A stretch of DNA of 64,000 bases. Origin: Rubrobacter marinus. Its GTDB lineage: Bacteria > Actinomycetota > Rubrobacteria > Rubrobacterales > Rubrobacteraceae. Below, piece by piece: positions 14,911-23,942 of the stretch; position 1 is the first letter of the stretch; each line of letters starts with the position of its first letter. Location of the stretch: assembly GCF_011492965.1 (NCBI RefSeq), contig NZ_CP045122.1, positions 186,001 through 250,000 of the forward strand, read 5' to 3'. The translations under genes and the position numbers were made by a program. Below the pieces are notes generated by a model. The model did no database searches. It had not been told where the DNA came from and saw only the letters and a list, made by a program, of their open reading frames with translations.

Positions 14911-16299
14911 ATGGTCGAACCCCGGGCGGGGAGCGAGCTCGACGGGAACGACTCCGAAAGGCTGGTTGGCATTTTGCTCGACGGCAGACCCCTATCCCGG
15001 CAAACCCTGGCGGACGTCGAGGCGTTCTTGACCCAGGGTCGTGCGGAGGACCTGACGCTGGACTACAAGCGCGAGATAGGCAGTTCGCCGGGCGAACGGG
15101 CCGAGATGTGCAAAGACGTTTCCGCCCTCGCCAATTCGGAGGGCGGGATGATCGTCTACGGGGTGGACGAAAAACCCGACCGGACGCCAAAGATCCCGTT
15201 GTTCGGCACGGCCCGCGCCTTCGGCCGGCAGAACGTCGAAGAGTGGGCGGCCCAAGTTCTGCAGGGCGGGGTGCAGCCGCGCATGGTCCTCGATGTTGAG
15301 GCGTTCCCGCTTTCGGGCGACCCGAGCCGGTGCCTGCTCGTGGTCAGGACGCAGCCGAGCCCTTCCGCGCCGCACATGGTCACGCTCAACGGCGACAACC
15401 GCTACTACGGCAGGTTCTACAGGCGGGGCAACTTCGGGAACAGGATCGCCGAGGAGTACGAGGTGAGGGAGATGATGGAGAGGGCCCGCAGGTTGTACCT
15501 GGGACTGGAAGAGGAGCTCTCGCGCAGGGGGTACGGCGACCCATCGTCGGCCACCTTCGGGGACAGCCCCTACAACCGCCGGCTCGCTGCCCGGTCCCCA
15601 GAAGGAAGAATGGAGGCCGCGACCCGGTGGGCGAGTTTTCTCCTGCTGCCGACGTCGCCCGGCGGCACGGCCCTCGCCGACCGCGCGGGACTCGTGGACT
15701 GGCTCGACCCCAACGAGCATAGGTACGAGCCGCATCCTAGGGACCTGTACCTCCCCACGGCCGTCCCGAGGCCCGTGCTCGGCGGGGTGGCGAGCCTTAG
15801 CATCGCCTACGAGGACGGGAGGCCAGTCGGTGGCCGGGCAAAAGACTACGTGCGGGTGGGGTTCGACGGGTCCGTGGAGTACGGGTTCGCGCCGGCGAGC
15901 GTGACGGCGCTGCCGGACGGGACGGAGGTACCGTACTTCATCGGGACCAGGATCGCGGCGAAGCTCTGGCAGACCCTGGGCTTCGCCGCCGCCGTGAGGT
16001 CGCAGCTCTCGCTAGCGGCGCCGCACCTCTTGAGCGTCAACCTCGCCCGGACCGAGGGCGCCATCCTCGCCGGTTTCGCCGACGGTTGGGAGGACCCCAG
16101 GGGAGACTTTTTGGAGCTGCAAGAAGCGCCGAGGTGCCTGGAGCCGAACGCGCAGATCAGGCGGGAACTGCGGGCGGAGGACTTCGCGGAGATCTCGGCC
16201 GCGACCGCCACCGACCCTCCGCCGCAAGTGAGGGAGCTTGCCGAGGAGGTCTGCTTCGCCTTCGGCATACCGCAGCCCGTGCTGTTTCCCCGGGCCTGA
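14911..16299 (+). CDS. AlbA_2 (Schlafen-type) domain putative ATP-binding protein
   Basis: 462 residues. The first 190 form an AlbA_2/Schlafen core domain: TLDYKREIGSSPGERAEMCKD, then DVSALANSEGGMIVYGVDE, then YYGRFYRRGNFGNRIA. The order and the SALANSEGG motif are characteristic. The rest is a long region of unknown fold. AlbA_2 proteins bind nucleic acid or nucleotides, and some are regulators or defence effectors. It is a lone plus-strand gene between minus-strand genes, with no obvious partner. It could be a nuclease-related stress or defence protein, but nothing in the sequence proves that. The 202 bases after it hold no gene I can support. Confidence 0.75.
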   Translation: MVEPRAGSELDGNDSERLVGILLDGRPLSRQTLADVEAFLTQGRAEDLTLDYKREIGSSPGERAEMCKDVSALANSEGGMIVYGVDEKPDRTPKIPLFGTARAFGRQNVEEWAAQVLQGGVQPRMVLDVEAFPLSGDPSRCLLVVRTQPSPSAPHMVTLNGDNRYYGRFYRRGNFGNRIAEEYEVREMMERARRLYLGLEEELSRRGYGDPSSATFGDSPYNRRLAARSPEGRMEAATRWASFLLLPTSPGGTALADRAGLVDWLDPNEHRYEPHPRDLYLPTAVPRPVLGGVASLSIAYEDGRPVGGRAKDYVRVGFDGSVEYGFAPASVTALPDGTEVPYFIGTRIAAKLWQTLGFAAAVRSQLSLAAPHLLSVNLARTEGAILAGFADGWEDPRGDFLELQEAPRCLEPNAQIRRELRAEDFAEISAATATDPPPQVRELAEEVCFAFGIPQPVLFPRA

Positions 16300-16501
16300 G
16301 CGAACTTTGGGCGGCGATCGGGGCTCGATCCCCTCGCGGAGGTACTCGACCTCGCGGAGGAGCTCTTGCATGCGCCTCGCGCGCCGCACGACGTCGGCGT
16401 CTCATCGGGCGAGTACCTCCGGTTGACGGCGCCTTTGCGGCGCGTCTGCGGGGGCCGCTTCCTTGGTTACACAGTAACGGTCGGCGCCGACGGGTCCGGG
16501 C

Positions 16502-17185
16502 TCAGAAGGGCAGGTCGTCCTCGTCCTTCGGTTCCCAAGAGATCTCGACGGCCTCCCCGTCGTCCTCGGGGCCTTCCAGCGCCCGCTCGGCTACATCGGG
16601 AACCTCCACGCAGACGGCGTGGGCGAGCTTTGCAGGGCGCTCGAGACGACAACGCCCGTAGTCCAGAACATACGAGAGCGCGCCCCGAAGCTCGACCATC
16701 CTGCGTACAAGTTCCTCCGGGGCGGGCTTGTGGGGCCCGGGCTCGGCGTGGTCGAGCGCCTCTCGGCAGATCCGGGGCCACTCCTCGTTCAGGAGGCGCG
16801 CGTGCGCCCCGTCGTCGTACCCGGGCGGGGGAAGATCACCGGCGCGCTTCGCGGACACCACGATCCGGACGAGCGCCTCCTCCAGGAGTACCGCCGCCGC
16901 GGGGGTGGCGCCGTGGTCCAAGACCTCCCGGCGGAGTTCCTCCCCGCGGTAATACTCTTCGGCGTCCTCTGCGCTGTAGCACTCGGACGAAAAGTGCGGC
17001 CCCGGCATGCAGCACCGCGCCCCCAGGACGCAGCCGAAGCCCTCCGCGTCGTCGTCGAAGGAATCGTCGTAGAGGTCCTCGTGCTCGGAGCAACCCGGGA
17101 CCCCGCAACACTCGCACTCGGCGTCGCCGTAGGCGACCTCCACCGCAGCGGCCTCGTCCTTGTCGTCGTTGGATCTTGCGAACAT
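16502..17185 (-). CDS. cysteine-rich hypothetical protein
   Basis: 227 residues starting MFARSNDDKDEAAAVEVAYG; GAGGA lies upstream of the ATG. The N-terminal third has a cysteine cluster (CECCGVPGC, then GCVLGARCCMPGP, then SECYS) that probably binds zinc or another metal. The remainder is acidic and helical, ending EPKDEDDLPF, a tail like the acidic tip of SSB. Not recognised. It belongs to the minus-strand run of small unknown genes. Confidence 0.6.
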   Translation of the reverse strand: MFARSNDDKDEAAAVEVAYGDAECECCGVPGCSEHEDLYDDSFDDDAEGFGCVLGARCCMPGPHFSSECYSAEDAEEYYRGEELRREVLDHGATPAAAVLLEEALVRIVVSAKRAGDLPPPGYDDGAHARLLNEEWPRICREALDHAEPGPHKPAPEELVRRMVELRGALSYVLDYGRCRLERPAKLAHAVCVEVPDVAERALEGPEDDGEAVEISWEPKDEDDLPF

Positions 17186-17237
17186 GAATCCTCCTCGGGC
17201 CGGGGCATAGCCCCGCATTTCTCCGCGCGCAGCTGAC

Positions 17238-17381
17238 TCAGCGACCGAGCCTATGCCACCCGAAGGTCCGCCGCGTCTTTGTTCCGTAGTGCAGCTCGTG
17301 GCGCCTCCGGCGGATGGCGTCCTCGCGCCGCTTCCGTTTCCCGAGCCTTCTCGCGTCCTTCTTGTACGAGGACCGCTTCAT
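17238..17381 (-). CDS. small, very basic protein
   Basis: 47 residues (MKRSSYKKDARRLGKRKRRE), almost half Lys and Arg, ending in a His/Thr/Arg stretch. Charge and size fit a nucleic-acid-binding peptide. It resembles a ribosomal-protein tail but no such family is recognised. The ATG lies 20 bases after the upstream gene's stop. Confidence 0.5.
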   Translation of the reverse strand: MKRSSYKKDARRLGKRKRREDAIRRRRHELHYGTKTRRTFGWHRLGR

Positions 17382-17401
17382 GGGGGCCACCCCCGGTCCC
17401 C

Positions 17402-17617
17402 TCAGGCCGCCCCGGCGAGCGCCGGGGCGTCGACGTCGGGACGGGCTGCGTTCGGTCCCGCGAAGAACTCGCCCGGCTCGATGGGGAAGAGGACCCTCAC
17501 CTCGGTGCCCGGGGATCCTTCGCCCGCGAGCTCGAGGGCGCGCCGGATCGAGGGGGCGCTGACCTTCGCGGTGCGGGTCGAACGACCCGTCCTTACCTCG
17601 ACCGAAACCGTGATCAT
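17402..17617 (-). CDS. small hypothetical protein
   Basis: 71 residues (MITVSVEVRTGRSTRTAKVS). A beta strand pair followed by a helix (PSIRRALELAGE) and another strand (EVRVLFPIEPGEFF) gives a beta-grasp-like order, but this is only a visual impression. GAGGAAGG lies upstream of the ATG. Confidence 0.5.
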   Translation of the reverse strand: MITVSVEVRTGRSTRTAKVSAPSIRRALELAGEGSPGTEVRVLFPIEPGEFFAGPNAARPDVDAPALAGAA

Positions 17618-17673
17618 GGCGGCCACCTTCCTCTCGTCGTTCGTCCCCGCCGCCTACGACGACGTCGTCGTCC

Positions 17674-17706
17674 GGCGCCACGGGGTGTGCTTTGCCCGAC
17701 AAAGCG
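17674..17706 (-). terminator. hairpin after a small-gene unit
   Basis: Arms built on GGGGTGTGCTTTG and CAAAGCGCGCACCCC with a two-base bulge and a five-base loop, 28 bases after the stop of the upstream minus-strand gene. Confidence 0.4.
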
Positions 17707-17733
17707 CGCACCCCGCGGCGATAAAGCAGCGCC

Positions 17734-18224
17734 TCACGCAGCCTCTTCGTCGTCCTCGAGTTCCCGCTGGAGTTGGTCCCAGGCCGCGGCCGGGATCCTT
17801 CTCATCGCGGCCCGATGTCCCGGCGCGTACCACAGGCCGGTCAGCTCCTCGACCTCCCGCTGGGTGAGCCCCGAGCCGCGCTTCTCGGCCGCCTCGGCCT
17901 CCTTGCGCCCGAGGTGCTCCAGGCAGCGGGCGTACTCTTCGTTGCCGTCGGGGCGCCGGCGGTGGGGCCGGTAGTATCCCCGGCTCTTCTTGCGGGCCCA
18001 ATCGAGGAGCGCTTCGGGGGGGTCGGCTTTCTTGGAGGCCCAGGCGAGTATCCCGATCGCCTCCTCACCGGCTCGAACTCGCACGCCTCCCTCACCTCGA
18101 CCACGGAGAACGCGGGGAAGTCCTCCGCGAGGACCTCCGCCGTGCGGTCGTCCACGCGGACGCGGCGGCTGCTGCCGCGGAGCCGACTCGTGGGCCCGTC
18201 CCCGGATCCGACTCGTCGCTGCAC
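17734..18224 (-). pseudogene. hypothetical protein broken by a one-base shift
   Basis: The GTG start at 18224 has GGGAGGTG seven bases upstream. The first part (RRVRVDDRTAEVLAEDFPAF) reads to about 18070 in one frame. It then continues in another as EEAIGILAWASKKADPPEAL, DWARKKSRGYY and AMRRIPAAAWDQLQRELEDD. One extra G in CCGG at 18068-18071 joins them into one protein of about 163 residues. The second part resembles proteins common on actinobacterial plasmids and phages; no function is known. Confidence 0.55.
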
Positions 18225-18280
18225 GGTCGCGCACCTCCCCTTTCCGGAAGATCGGCGCCCGCCCCAACGACGAGACGGGC

Positions 18281-18329
18281 GCCGCCGGGCGGCCCCCGGC
18301 GAAGCCGACCGCGGGGGCCGCCCGGCGGC
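18281..18329. repeat. perfect 18-base inverted repeat in a divergent promoter region
   Basis: The arms at 18281-18298 and 18312-18329 are perfect complements (GCCGCCGGGCGGCCCCCG and its complement) around 13 bases. The repeat lies between two divergent genes, so it is not a simple terminator. It may be an operator or a cruciform that separates the two promoters. Confidence 0.55.
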
Positions 18330-18447
18330 CCCTTCGCCCGTCAGCATGCGCGGTGGAAGACGAAGGTCGATTCTCGTGGGGCGTTGCCGTAGGATTGCCT
18401 AAGGAGAAGGCAGGCGACTCGAGCGACGCGAGGGAGGACCGGTCGGG

Positions 18448-18837
18448 ATGGCCAATCACCCATTGAGGCTTCGAGACGTGCCGGACGGCGGCGACAGTTC
18501 GGGGGTCTACTACGGCGACGAGGGTTCCCAAGACCCCTTGGAGAAGTGGGACGCCCGCAGCCCGATCGGGGACTTCTATGACTTCGCGCTCTACTACTTC
18601 GGCCGAGCCGTTCGCGACCGCGCCGCGGCCGAGGCGCGGGACGGGGAGGAGGTCGTGGCGAGGTTTCGGGAGCCGGAGGACCGCGCCGCGCAGGATCGGG
18701 GCTCCTGGACGGAGGAAGACGAGCGGCTCTTCGAGAAGGCCGTTCGCGAGGTGACGGCGGAGTTCTTCCGGGGTTGTACGGACCTGGTGTGGATTGCGCC
18801 CGGCCTTCGTGTCGAGCGCGGATCAGAACGTCGATGA
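18448..18837 (+). CDS. hypothetical protein
   Basis: 129 residues, acidic, not recognised. GGGAGG lies upstream of the ATG. Blocks include PIGDFYDFALYYFGRAVRDR and SWTEEDERLFEKAVREVTAE. It leads a plus-strand run of six small genes, several coupled by overlapping start and stop codons. Confidence 0.55.
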   Translation: MANHPLRLRDVPDGGDSSGVYYGDEGSQDPLEKWDARSPIGDFYDFALYYFGRAVRDRAAAEARDGEEVVARFREPEDRAAQDRGSWTEEDERLFEKAVREVTAEFFRGCTDLVWIAPGLRVERGSERR

Positions 18838-18859
18838 GAGAACGGGCGAACCACCACCG

Positions 18860-18874
18860 CTACGACGACGTCGT
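18860..18874. repeat. 15-base near-palindrome shared with 17654-17668
   Basis: CTACGACGACGTCGT occurs here, 17 bases before the next gene's start, and again exactly at 17654-17668 in the minus-strand unit. The shared core may be an operator, although in such GC-rich DNA chance cannot be excluded. Confidence 0.35.
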
Positions 18875-18890
18875 AGGAGGCATAGAGCCC

Positions 18891-19394
18891 ATGAACCCCA
18901 AACTGACGCCCGAGGACCTGGCCGTGCAGGCCTTCGGCCCCGGCGCGGCCGACTTCGGCGCCGGCTGGCGCGCCAACACGATCCAGGCCCGTCGCACGAT
19001 GCGCAGGTCCTTCCTCGACGCCGACCAACTCCGCCTAATCGACGAGCTCGGCCTGATGGTCGGCGTGCTCGCCGACGACGTCGAGGCGCTGCGCGAGGAC
19101 CTCGCGGCGGCAGCCGCCGGCGAGAGGGCCGTGCTCGGGTACATGCACGGGGAGAAGCCGTCGCGCGAGGGGACCGGGGCGGGGGAGGAGATCCTCGTGG
19201 TGCGCCGCCCCGCCGGGTATTGGGCGCGCTTCGCCGCCGGGCGAACCCGCCGCGAGATGCTGGAGCGCTTCGGCACCGACGAGCTTTCGCTCCCCTTCGG
19301 GTTCGGCGCCGACCCGGGCTACGCGCTGAACGACGTCCGCCGGCGCAACCCCGGCGCGGCGGTGGAGCTGACCGAGGAGGCGACCGACCGATGA
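18891..19394 (+). CDS. hypothetical protein
   Basis: 167 residues (MNPKLTPEDLAVQAFGPGAA). AGGAGG lies upstream of the ATG. It has a helical N-terminal half (LRLIDELGLMVGVLADDVEA, a possible short coiled coil) and a basic C-terminal half. Its stop overlaps the next start as ATGA. Not recognised. Confidence 0.6.
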   Translation: MNPKLTPEDLAVQAFGPGAADFGAGWRANTIQARRTMRRSFLDADQLRLIDELGLMVGVLADDVEALREDLAAAAAGERAVLGYMHGEKPSREGTGAGEEILVVRRPAGYWARFAAGRTRREMLERFGTDELSLPFGFGADPGYALNDVRRRNPGAAVELTEEATDR

Positions 19395-19664
19395 GCGAGG
19401 CGGCGGCGCATGATCCGCGGACGGTCGAGGCCGCGGCCGGAGAGCTGCGCCGGCTCTACGACGAGGAGGGCGCAACGCTCGACGACATCCTCAACGGCGA
19501 GGCCGGGGCGTGCTGGCCAGGAGACCTGCGGCGGAGACGAGGCCCTCGCCACGCGCGCCTTTATGGCCGTCCACCCCGGCGCGGTTGCCTTCGCGCCCGA
19601 TCCTTCGGGCAGGGATCGGGTGGGGGTCCTCTTCCGCCGCGGCCGGAAGGGGGAGAGGTCCTGA
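19391..19664 (+). pseudogene. small hypothetical protein with a one-base insertion
   Basis: The first frame gives MSEAAAHDPRTVEAAAGELR and on to about 19515. A second frame then continues ETCGGDEALATRAFMAVHPG and VAFAPDPSGRDRVGVLFRRG to a TGA at 19664. Removing one C at 19515-19518 makes a single protein of about 91 residues. The ATG is coupled to the preceding gene by ATGA. Function unknown. Confidence 0.5.
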
Positions 19665-19746
19665 GCGACCGAGGCTACGGCTACGCCGGGTGCCCGCACC
19701 CCTCGGGGCCGTCGTTGCGGGTCCGAACCGAGAGGGAGGCGAGCGC

Positions 19747-20003
19747 GTGAGCGAAGGAGAGGGGGGCCGGGACCCGACGACCCCGACGAGTGGCAGGACG
19801 CCGTGGACGCCGCCCGCGCGATCGTCACGCTGGATGCCGCCCGGGCTTACGGGCTCGTCCGCGGCGGCGCCGAGGTGGACCTCGAGCGCTGCTTGTGGAT
19901 CCTGGAGCGCGGCGAGGAGTTGGGGTACGTCCCCTCGAGCGTCGCCGTCCACACCGCCATGATCGAGTATTTGGGGATGGAGTACCGGGGGCCGACCCCG
20001 TGA
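19747..20003 (+). pseudogene. small hypothetical protein with a shift in a G6 run
   Basis: From the GTG at 19747 the frame is lost at the G run 19761-19766. One added G joins it to PDDPDEWQDAVDAARAIVTL and AYGLVRGGAEVDLERCLWIL, ending YRGPTP. An alternative is a real start at the in-frame GTG at 19803. Its stop overlaps the next start as GTGA. Not recognised. Confidence 0.5.
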
Positions 20004-20275
20004 TCGGCCGGCTCGATCGCCGACTCGCCCGCCTCGACCACCGGATCTGGGCTGCGCACGGGAGGGTCGAGACGGCTTACGCGCTGAACCTCGACGAGGC
20101 CCATAAGCAAGAGGCGTTCCGCGCCCTCGACGCCCTGCTCGCGGAGCGCGACGCCCTGCGGCGGGAGTGGTCCGCGCCCGTCCGACGTGAGCGCCCGCGT
20201 CCTCCGGTGAGGGCGCTCTTCGGTCCCGGTGAGGATGAGGTGCCGGTATACGACCCGGGGGCCCTCGTCCTCTGA
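20000..20275 (+). CDS. hypothetical protein
   Basis: 91 residues, GTG start overlapping the previous stop. It opens with an amphipathic Arg/Leu helix (GRLDRRLARLDHRIW) and is mostly helical to residue 60, a likely coiled coil. Not recognised. Confidence 0.5.
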   Translation: MIGRLDRRLARLDHRIWAAHGRVETAYALNLDEAHKQEAFRALDALLAERDALRREWSAPVRRERPRPPVRALFGPGEDEVPVYDPGALVL

Positions 20276-20360
20276 CGCCCTCCTTCGGGGGCGGTAGGGG
20301 TGGAAACCGGGCCGAAAATAGCGCAACGTATCGCTTTGGTGCGGGCCCGAACGCGCATCG

Positions 20361-20681
20361 CTACCCCCGTTGTCCTCGTCCCGCGCCGGATCGCCATCCC
20401 GCTCCCAGGACGTCGAGCACTACGCCGAGGAGGGCGGCGGCCTCGCGTTCGAGGCGCTCCAGATCCTCCCGCGCCTCCCCAAAAACCGCGCGCGGGGGAG
20501 GGGCCAACAGCGCGGCGCGGATCACGAGGCGTGCTCCGACGAGGTCGTTGGCGACGAGGTCGAGCAGGGCCTCGTCGTGCGGCCCGCCCTGCTCGAGGAG
20601 GTCCGCGACGTCGGCGCGGCGATCCTCGATCAGCCGGAGCTGCTTGGCCAGGCGGGGTGAGTGTGCGGTGTTCTCGCTCAT
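20361..20681 (-). CDS. hypothetical helical protein
   Basis: 106 residues from the ATG at 20681 (MSENTAHSPRLAKQLRLIED). It is almost entirely helical and hydrophilic, with a leucine-rich centre (DLLEQGGPHDEALLDLVAND). It faces the plus-strand run tail to tail. The ribosome binding site is weak. Not recognised. Confidence 0.45.
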   Translation of the reverse strand: MSENTAHSPRLAKQLRLIEDRRADVADLLEQGGPHDEALLDLVANDLVGARLVIRAALLAPPPRAVFGEAREDLERLEREAAALLGVVLDVLGAGWRSGAGRGQRG

Positions 20682-21085
20682 GGAAGTCACGTTACCGGAG
20701 GGGGTCGGGAAGAGCGTCATACTGTAGGGAGGATCTTGGAGGCGTCGGGAGCATTCGAGGTGGGAGCGAAACTTGGGGTAGTCATCCTCCATAATGCGCG
20801 TAGTATCGTTTACGAGATCGGCTGCGAGTGGAGGGGCGACAGGCTTCCGGCTACGCGGAGAATGCATGGCTTTACCTGGGCCTCCCGTGCTCCGTAAGTG
20901 TTGCTGATACGAGGTCGAGAATCAGTAGGAGGATAATGAGGTCGGGAGATCGAGATCTTATCGGTACCTCAGAATCGAGCAGCGCGCCCGCCAGTAAGGT
21001 AGAGGCGCCGCCCACTGGGGCGTCCCGCTCCCGAGTGCGAGGAGCCGGGTAGGGCGAGTATTCGTACGAAGCTTACCGCCTCAAC
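20682..21085. other. 404-base stretch without a supported gene
   Basis: Between divergent genes. It is less GC-rich than the rest of the window, and no frame reads as natural protein. Loose -10-like hexamers occur (TAGTAT near 20811), but no convincing -35 partner. The drop in GC at the border of the AAA/DUF6414 pair suggests the join of an acquired segment. Confidence 0.4.
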
Positions 21086-22324
21086 ATGGATACATACGAA
21101 CAGCTAAGTCTCTCGGGTACGGTCGCACGCGTGCGCGTAGTCGAGGACGACGGGCGACGCCTCTACCTGGAGTTGAGCAACGGCAACGTTGTCACCGTCA
21201 CCAGGCAGGAGCCCTTTGAGTTCGAGGTGGGATCCGTGGTGTTCGTTCGGCTCGAGCAGGGTCAAGAGAACATAGGGGCTGCGCCCGACGAGCTCTGGCC
21301 GGAGGAGTCGTGGGTCGGGGTGGTCCGCCTAGTGCTTGCCGATAAGATGGTCGTTGACGCCAGCGGTCGCTGGAGGTTGGTGCCGACGCCAGATCACGTC
21401 GAACTCCGCGAGGGGAACACCGTCGAGGTACGGGAATCGAGCGGGGTCGTCCGCGTCCTCTCGGAGAAGCCGGTCAAGTACCTCGATCCGCCGACCGTCG
21501 ACGACGCCGTCATCGATAAGTTCAAGCGCAAGAAGGGGGCCAAGCGGGAGACGTTCGACGACTTCGGTGGGCTCGGGGACGTGGTCGCTCGCGCCCGAGA
21601 GCTCATCGAGGTACCGCTTCAGCGCAAGGAGGAGCTCTCCAAGATCGGCGCTCGACCGATCAAGGGGATCCTCTTCACCGGACCGCCCGGCACGGGCAAG
21701 ACCCTGCTGGCGAGGATCATCGCGGACAACACGGACGCGGAGTTCTACGAGATTAGCGGGCCGGAGTTCCTCAGCAAGTGGTACGGCGAGAGCGAGGAGA
21801 TACTCCGCAAGATCTTCGAGGACGCGGCGAAACAGGAGAGGGCGATCATCTTCTTCGACGAGATAGACAGCGTCGCGGGACAACGGGACGACGGTTCGCA
21901 CGAGGCCTCGCGCCGCGTCGTCGCCCAGCTTCTCACGTTGATGGACGGCTTCACTTCGAACCGCAACGTCGTGGTCATCGCCGCCACCAACCGCCCTCAA
22001 GACATCGACGCCGCGCTGCGACGGCCCGGACGCCTCGACTGGGAGATTCATTTTCGTCCCCCTGATCGCGACGATCGTGAGGCCATCCTTCGGTCCACGA
22101 GCCCGCCGTCTACCGCTCCCCTCCTTCCCCACGCGTGGGTAGCGGAGAACACCGAGGGGTGGTCGGGAGCGGAGCTCACGGCGATCTGGGGCGAGGCCGC
22201 CCTGCTTGCCGCCGCCGACGGAAGATCAACGATCTTCGTCGAGGACTACGTCGAGGGGTTCCAGCGGATGGCGGCCCGGAGGCGTTGGGTGGCTCAAACG
22301 TCATCGGGCGGCGACGCGGCATGA
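21086..22324 (+). CDS. AAA+ ATPase of the Cdc48/proteasomal-ATPase type
   Basis: A 412-residue protein with one AAA module. Residues about 1-150 form beta-rich segments like an N-terminal double-barrel domain. The ATPase core follows: Walker A GPPGTGKT, YGESEEILRKIFEDA, Walker B AIIFFDEIDS, and the second region of homology ATNRPQDIDAALRRPGRLDW with its arginine fingers. Such ATPases unfold or remodel proteins as hexamers. Its stop overlaps the next start (ATGA), so the two proteins are made together. The region's lower GC and its position among mobile and defence genes suggest acquisition as a two-gene unit. It is not FtsH (no membrane or protease part). Confidence 0.85.
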   Translation: MDTYEQLSLSGTVARVRVVEDDGRRLYLELSNGNVVTVTRQEPFEFEVGSVVFVRLEQGQENIGAAPDELWPEESWVGVVRLVLADKMVVDASGRWRLVPTPDHVELREGNTVEVRESSGVVRVLSEKPVKYLDPPTVDDAVIDKFKRKKGAKRETFDDFGGLGDVVARARELIEVPLQRKEELSKIGARPIKGILFTGPPGTGKTLLARIIADNTDAEFYEISGPEFLSKWYGESEEILRKIFEDAAKQERAIIFFDEIDSVAGQRDDGSHEASRRVVAQLLTLMDGFTSNRNVVVIAATNRPQDIDAALRRPGRLDWEIHFRPPDRDDREAILRSTSPPSTAPLLPHAWVAENTEGWSGAELTAIWGEAALLAAADGRSTIFVEDYVEGFQRMAARRRWVAQTSSGGDAA

Positions 22325-23715
22325 GCATCGTCGACCGCGTCAAGCTCTGGTTCCGGCGGTGGAGGCGCAAGCGGGCGTTCGAGAAAGAGAAGTCGCCGCT
22401 TCGGGAGTTCGTGTACCTGGACGAGGTGAGCGTCTTTAGCCTGGTTGCGTCGAGGCTCGGCGCTATCGCCACGGAGTTCACGGATAAGGAGACCGCGTCC
22501 CTGCAGAGCGAGATCAAGGCCAACATCAGCGCGGGCGGAACGGGTGTCGCCAAGGCCGGTCTGGACTCCCGCCTAACGTCCGGGCAGACGCAGGAATCGC
22601 AAGTGGTTCGGAAGTCGATCGTGCAAACCACCTTCAAGGAGTTCTACGAACACGAGCGGGACTCCCTCGCCGTGCGTCTGGTGGCAGAGGACGGCGAGGT
22701 GCCCGAGGTGAAAAGCCTCGATGACTTCGACAGCAAGGTGAAGGGGTTAGAGAGCGGCGGCTGGATCACGGGTGCCGAGAAACTCGCGCGGGGCCAGTTG
22801 GTGGAGGCCGAAGTTCAGCTCGAGGCGGAGAACGTCTTTCGCATGAGCGCCGTAGTCTCGGCAATTCAGGACATGGTCCAGGACGACGCCGAAATGTTCG
22901 GGCTCGATGGTAACGAGGGGATCGTCCAACTCAGATCCATCAGCCGCGTCCTGGAGAAGCTTCTGGTTGGTCTCGTCCCTGTTCGTGGGTGCGTCGTGGA
23001 TTACGAGGTGGCCCAGATCGGGAGACGGGAGTTGATCGTTCATCGCGGGCTCCTGAACCAATTGATGAGCACGGAACACGTTTCGAGCCGCCCCTTGTAC
23101 GTGGTCGGGGTCACCGAGCAATCGCTGTTCTGGAAAGACATCCGACGGGTGTTGTTCTCCAACGCTCGCTTTCGGGTGCTATGTAGAATCTCTCAGGGCG
23201 GCCTGCAAGACTCGTGGACCCCGGTCAAGCTGTTTCAGGTCCTGCAGTCGGTGGTACCACGCCTCGCCGACCCGCTCGAGGAAGCCCTCGGATCGGGCGC
23301 AGCCGCTTTGGCTGACGGTGGAGAGCCTAACCAGAGCACGGATCAAAAAGGACAGCTCATGCGCGAGGCGTTGGTCTCGTACGCTTCGTCTTTGGCTGAT
23401 CACTACGGTTTTAACCTCACCGAGCAGGATTCGGCCGAAGTCGATCTTCTGGCCGGGCAGCACTGTGCTTCTTTTGGCACCCTAACGGAGAGACGCCAGG
23501 CGTTCGGCGCGATCACGTCCTTCCTCCACGAACGCTTCGACTTTCCGCGAGAACCCGACACCGCTGCCGCGTACCGTGGGGTCGCGCTCAATGACGCGGG
23601 CTTCCGCTACTCCGGGCAAGTTTCGCCCCTGGCCGCATCCGAGGACGTATTACGGACCGCCGCCTCTGCTCGAGGGCGTTTTCTCGATTCCGAGTTCGTG
23701 GCGATCTACTGGTGA
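22321..23715 (+). CDS. DUF6414-like protein paired with the AAA ATPase
   Basis: A 464-residue protein. A basic N-terminal stretch (KLWFRRWRRKRAFEKEKS) is followed by LREFVYLDEVSVFSLVASRL, the block I associate with DUF6414. Next comes a Ser/Thr-rich region and SQVVRKSIVQTTFKEFYEHE. The central and C-terminal parts are of unknown fold. The ATG overlaps the AAA gene's stop. I infer that the AAA ATPase acts on, or together with, this protein; a defence or membrane-associated role is possible but unproven. The family assignment rests on memory of the motif. Confidence 0.65.
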   Translation: MSIVDRVKLWFRRWRRKRAFEKEKSPLREFVYLDEVSVFSLVASRLGAIATEFTDKETASLQSEIKANISAGGTGVAKAGLDSRLTSGQTQESQVVRKSIVQTTFKEFYEHERDSLAVRLVAEDGEVPEVKSLDDFDSKVKGLESGGWITGAEKLARGQLVEAEVQLEAENVFRMSAVVSAIQDMVQDDAEMFGLDGNEGIVQLRSISRVLEKLLVGLVPVRGCVVDYEVAQIGRRELIVHRGLLNQLMSTEHVSSRPLYVVGVTEQSLFWKDIRRVLFSNARFRVLCRISQGGLQDSWTPVKLFQVLQSVVPRLADPLEEALGSGAAALADGGEPNQSTDQKGQLMREALVSYASSLADHYGFNLTEQDSAEVDLLAGQHCASFGTLTERRQAFGAITSFLHERFDFPREPDTAAAYRGVALNDAGFRYSGQVSPLAASEDVLRTAASARGRFLDSEFVAIYW

Positions 23716-23942
23716 GCGTACGTCCGAGGTAGGGGAGCAGGCGATCCTTCTGTCTTGTTTGCTCCGTGGAAGATCGAACAAGCCGGAGGTCGACGACGTG
23801 ATCATGCCGCAGACGCTGGTCTTAGACTTGTTCTTGGGTCGTGTGCAGGGGGTCGGGCGTAGGGCGGCGCGAGCGCGCCCAGTATTCGGCACCTCGACCC
23901 CGTAGTATGTTGGCGGTCGTGCCGACGAGCAGGGGAGTGCGG

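Noticed and set aside
16012-16389. Minus-strand ORF in the gap after the AlbA_2 gene
   Set aside because: Its first 30 residues look helical, but the rest overlaps the plus-strand AlbA_2 gene as a shadow and no ribosome site is seen.
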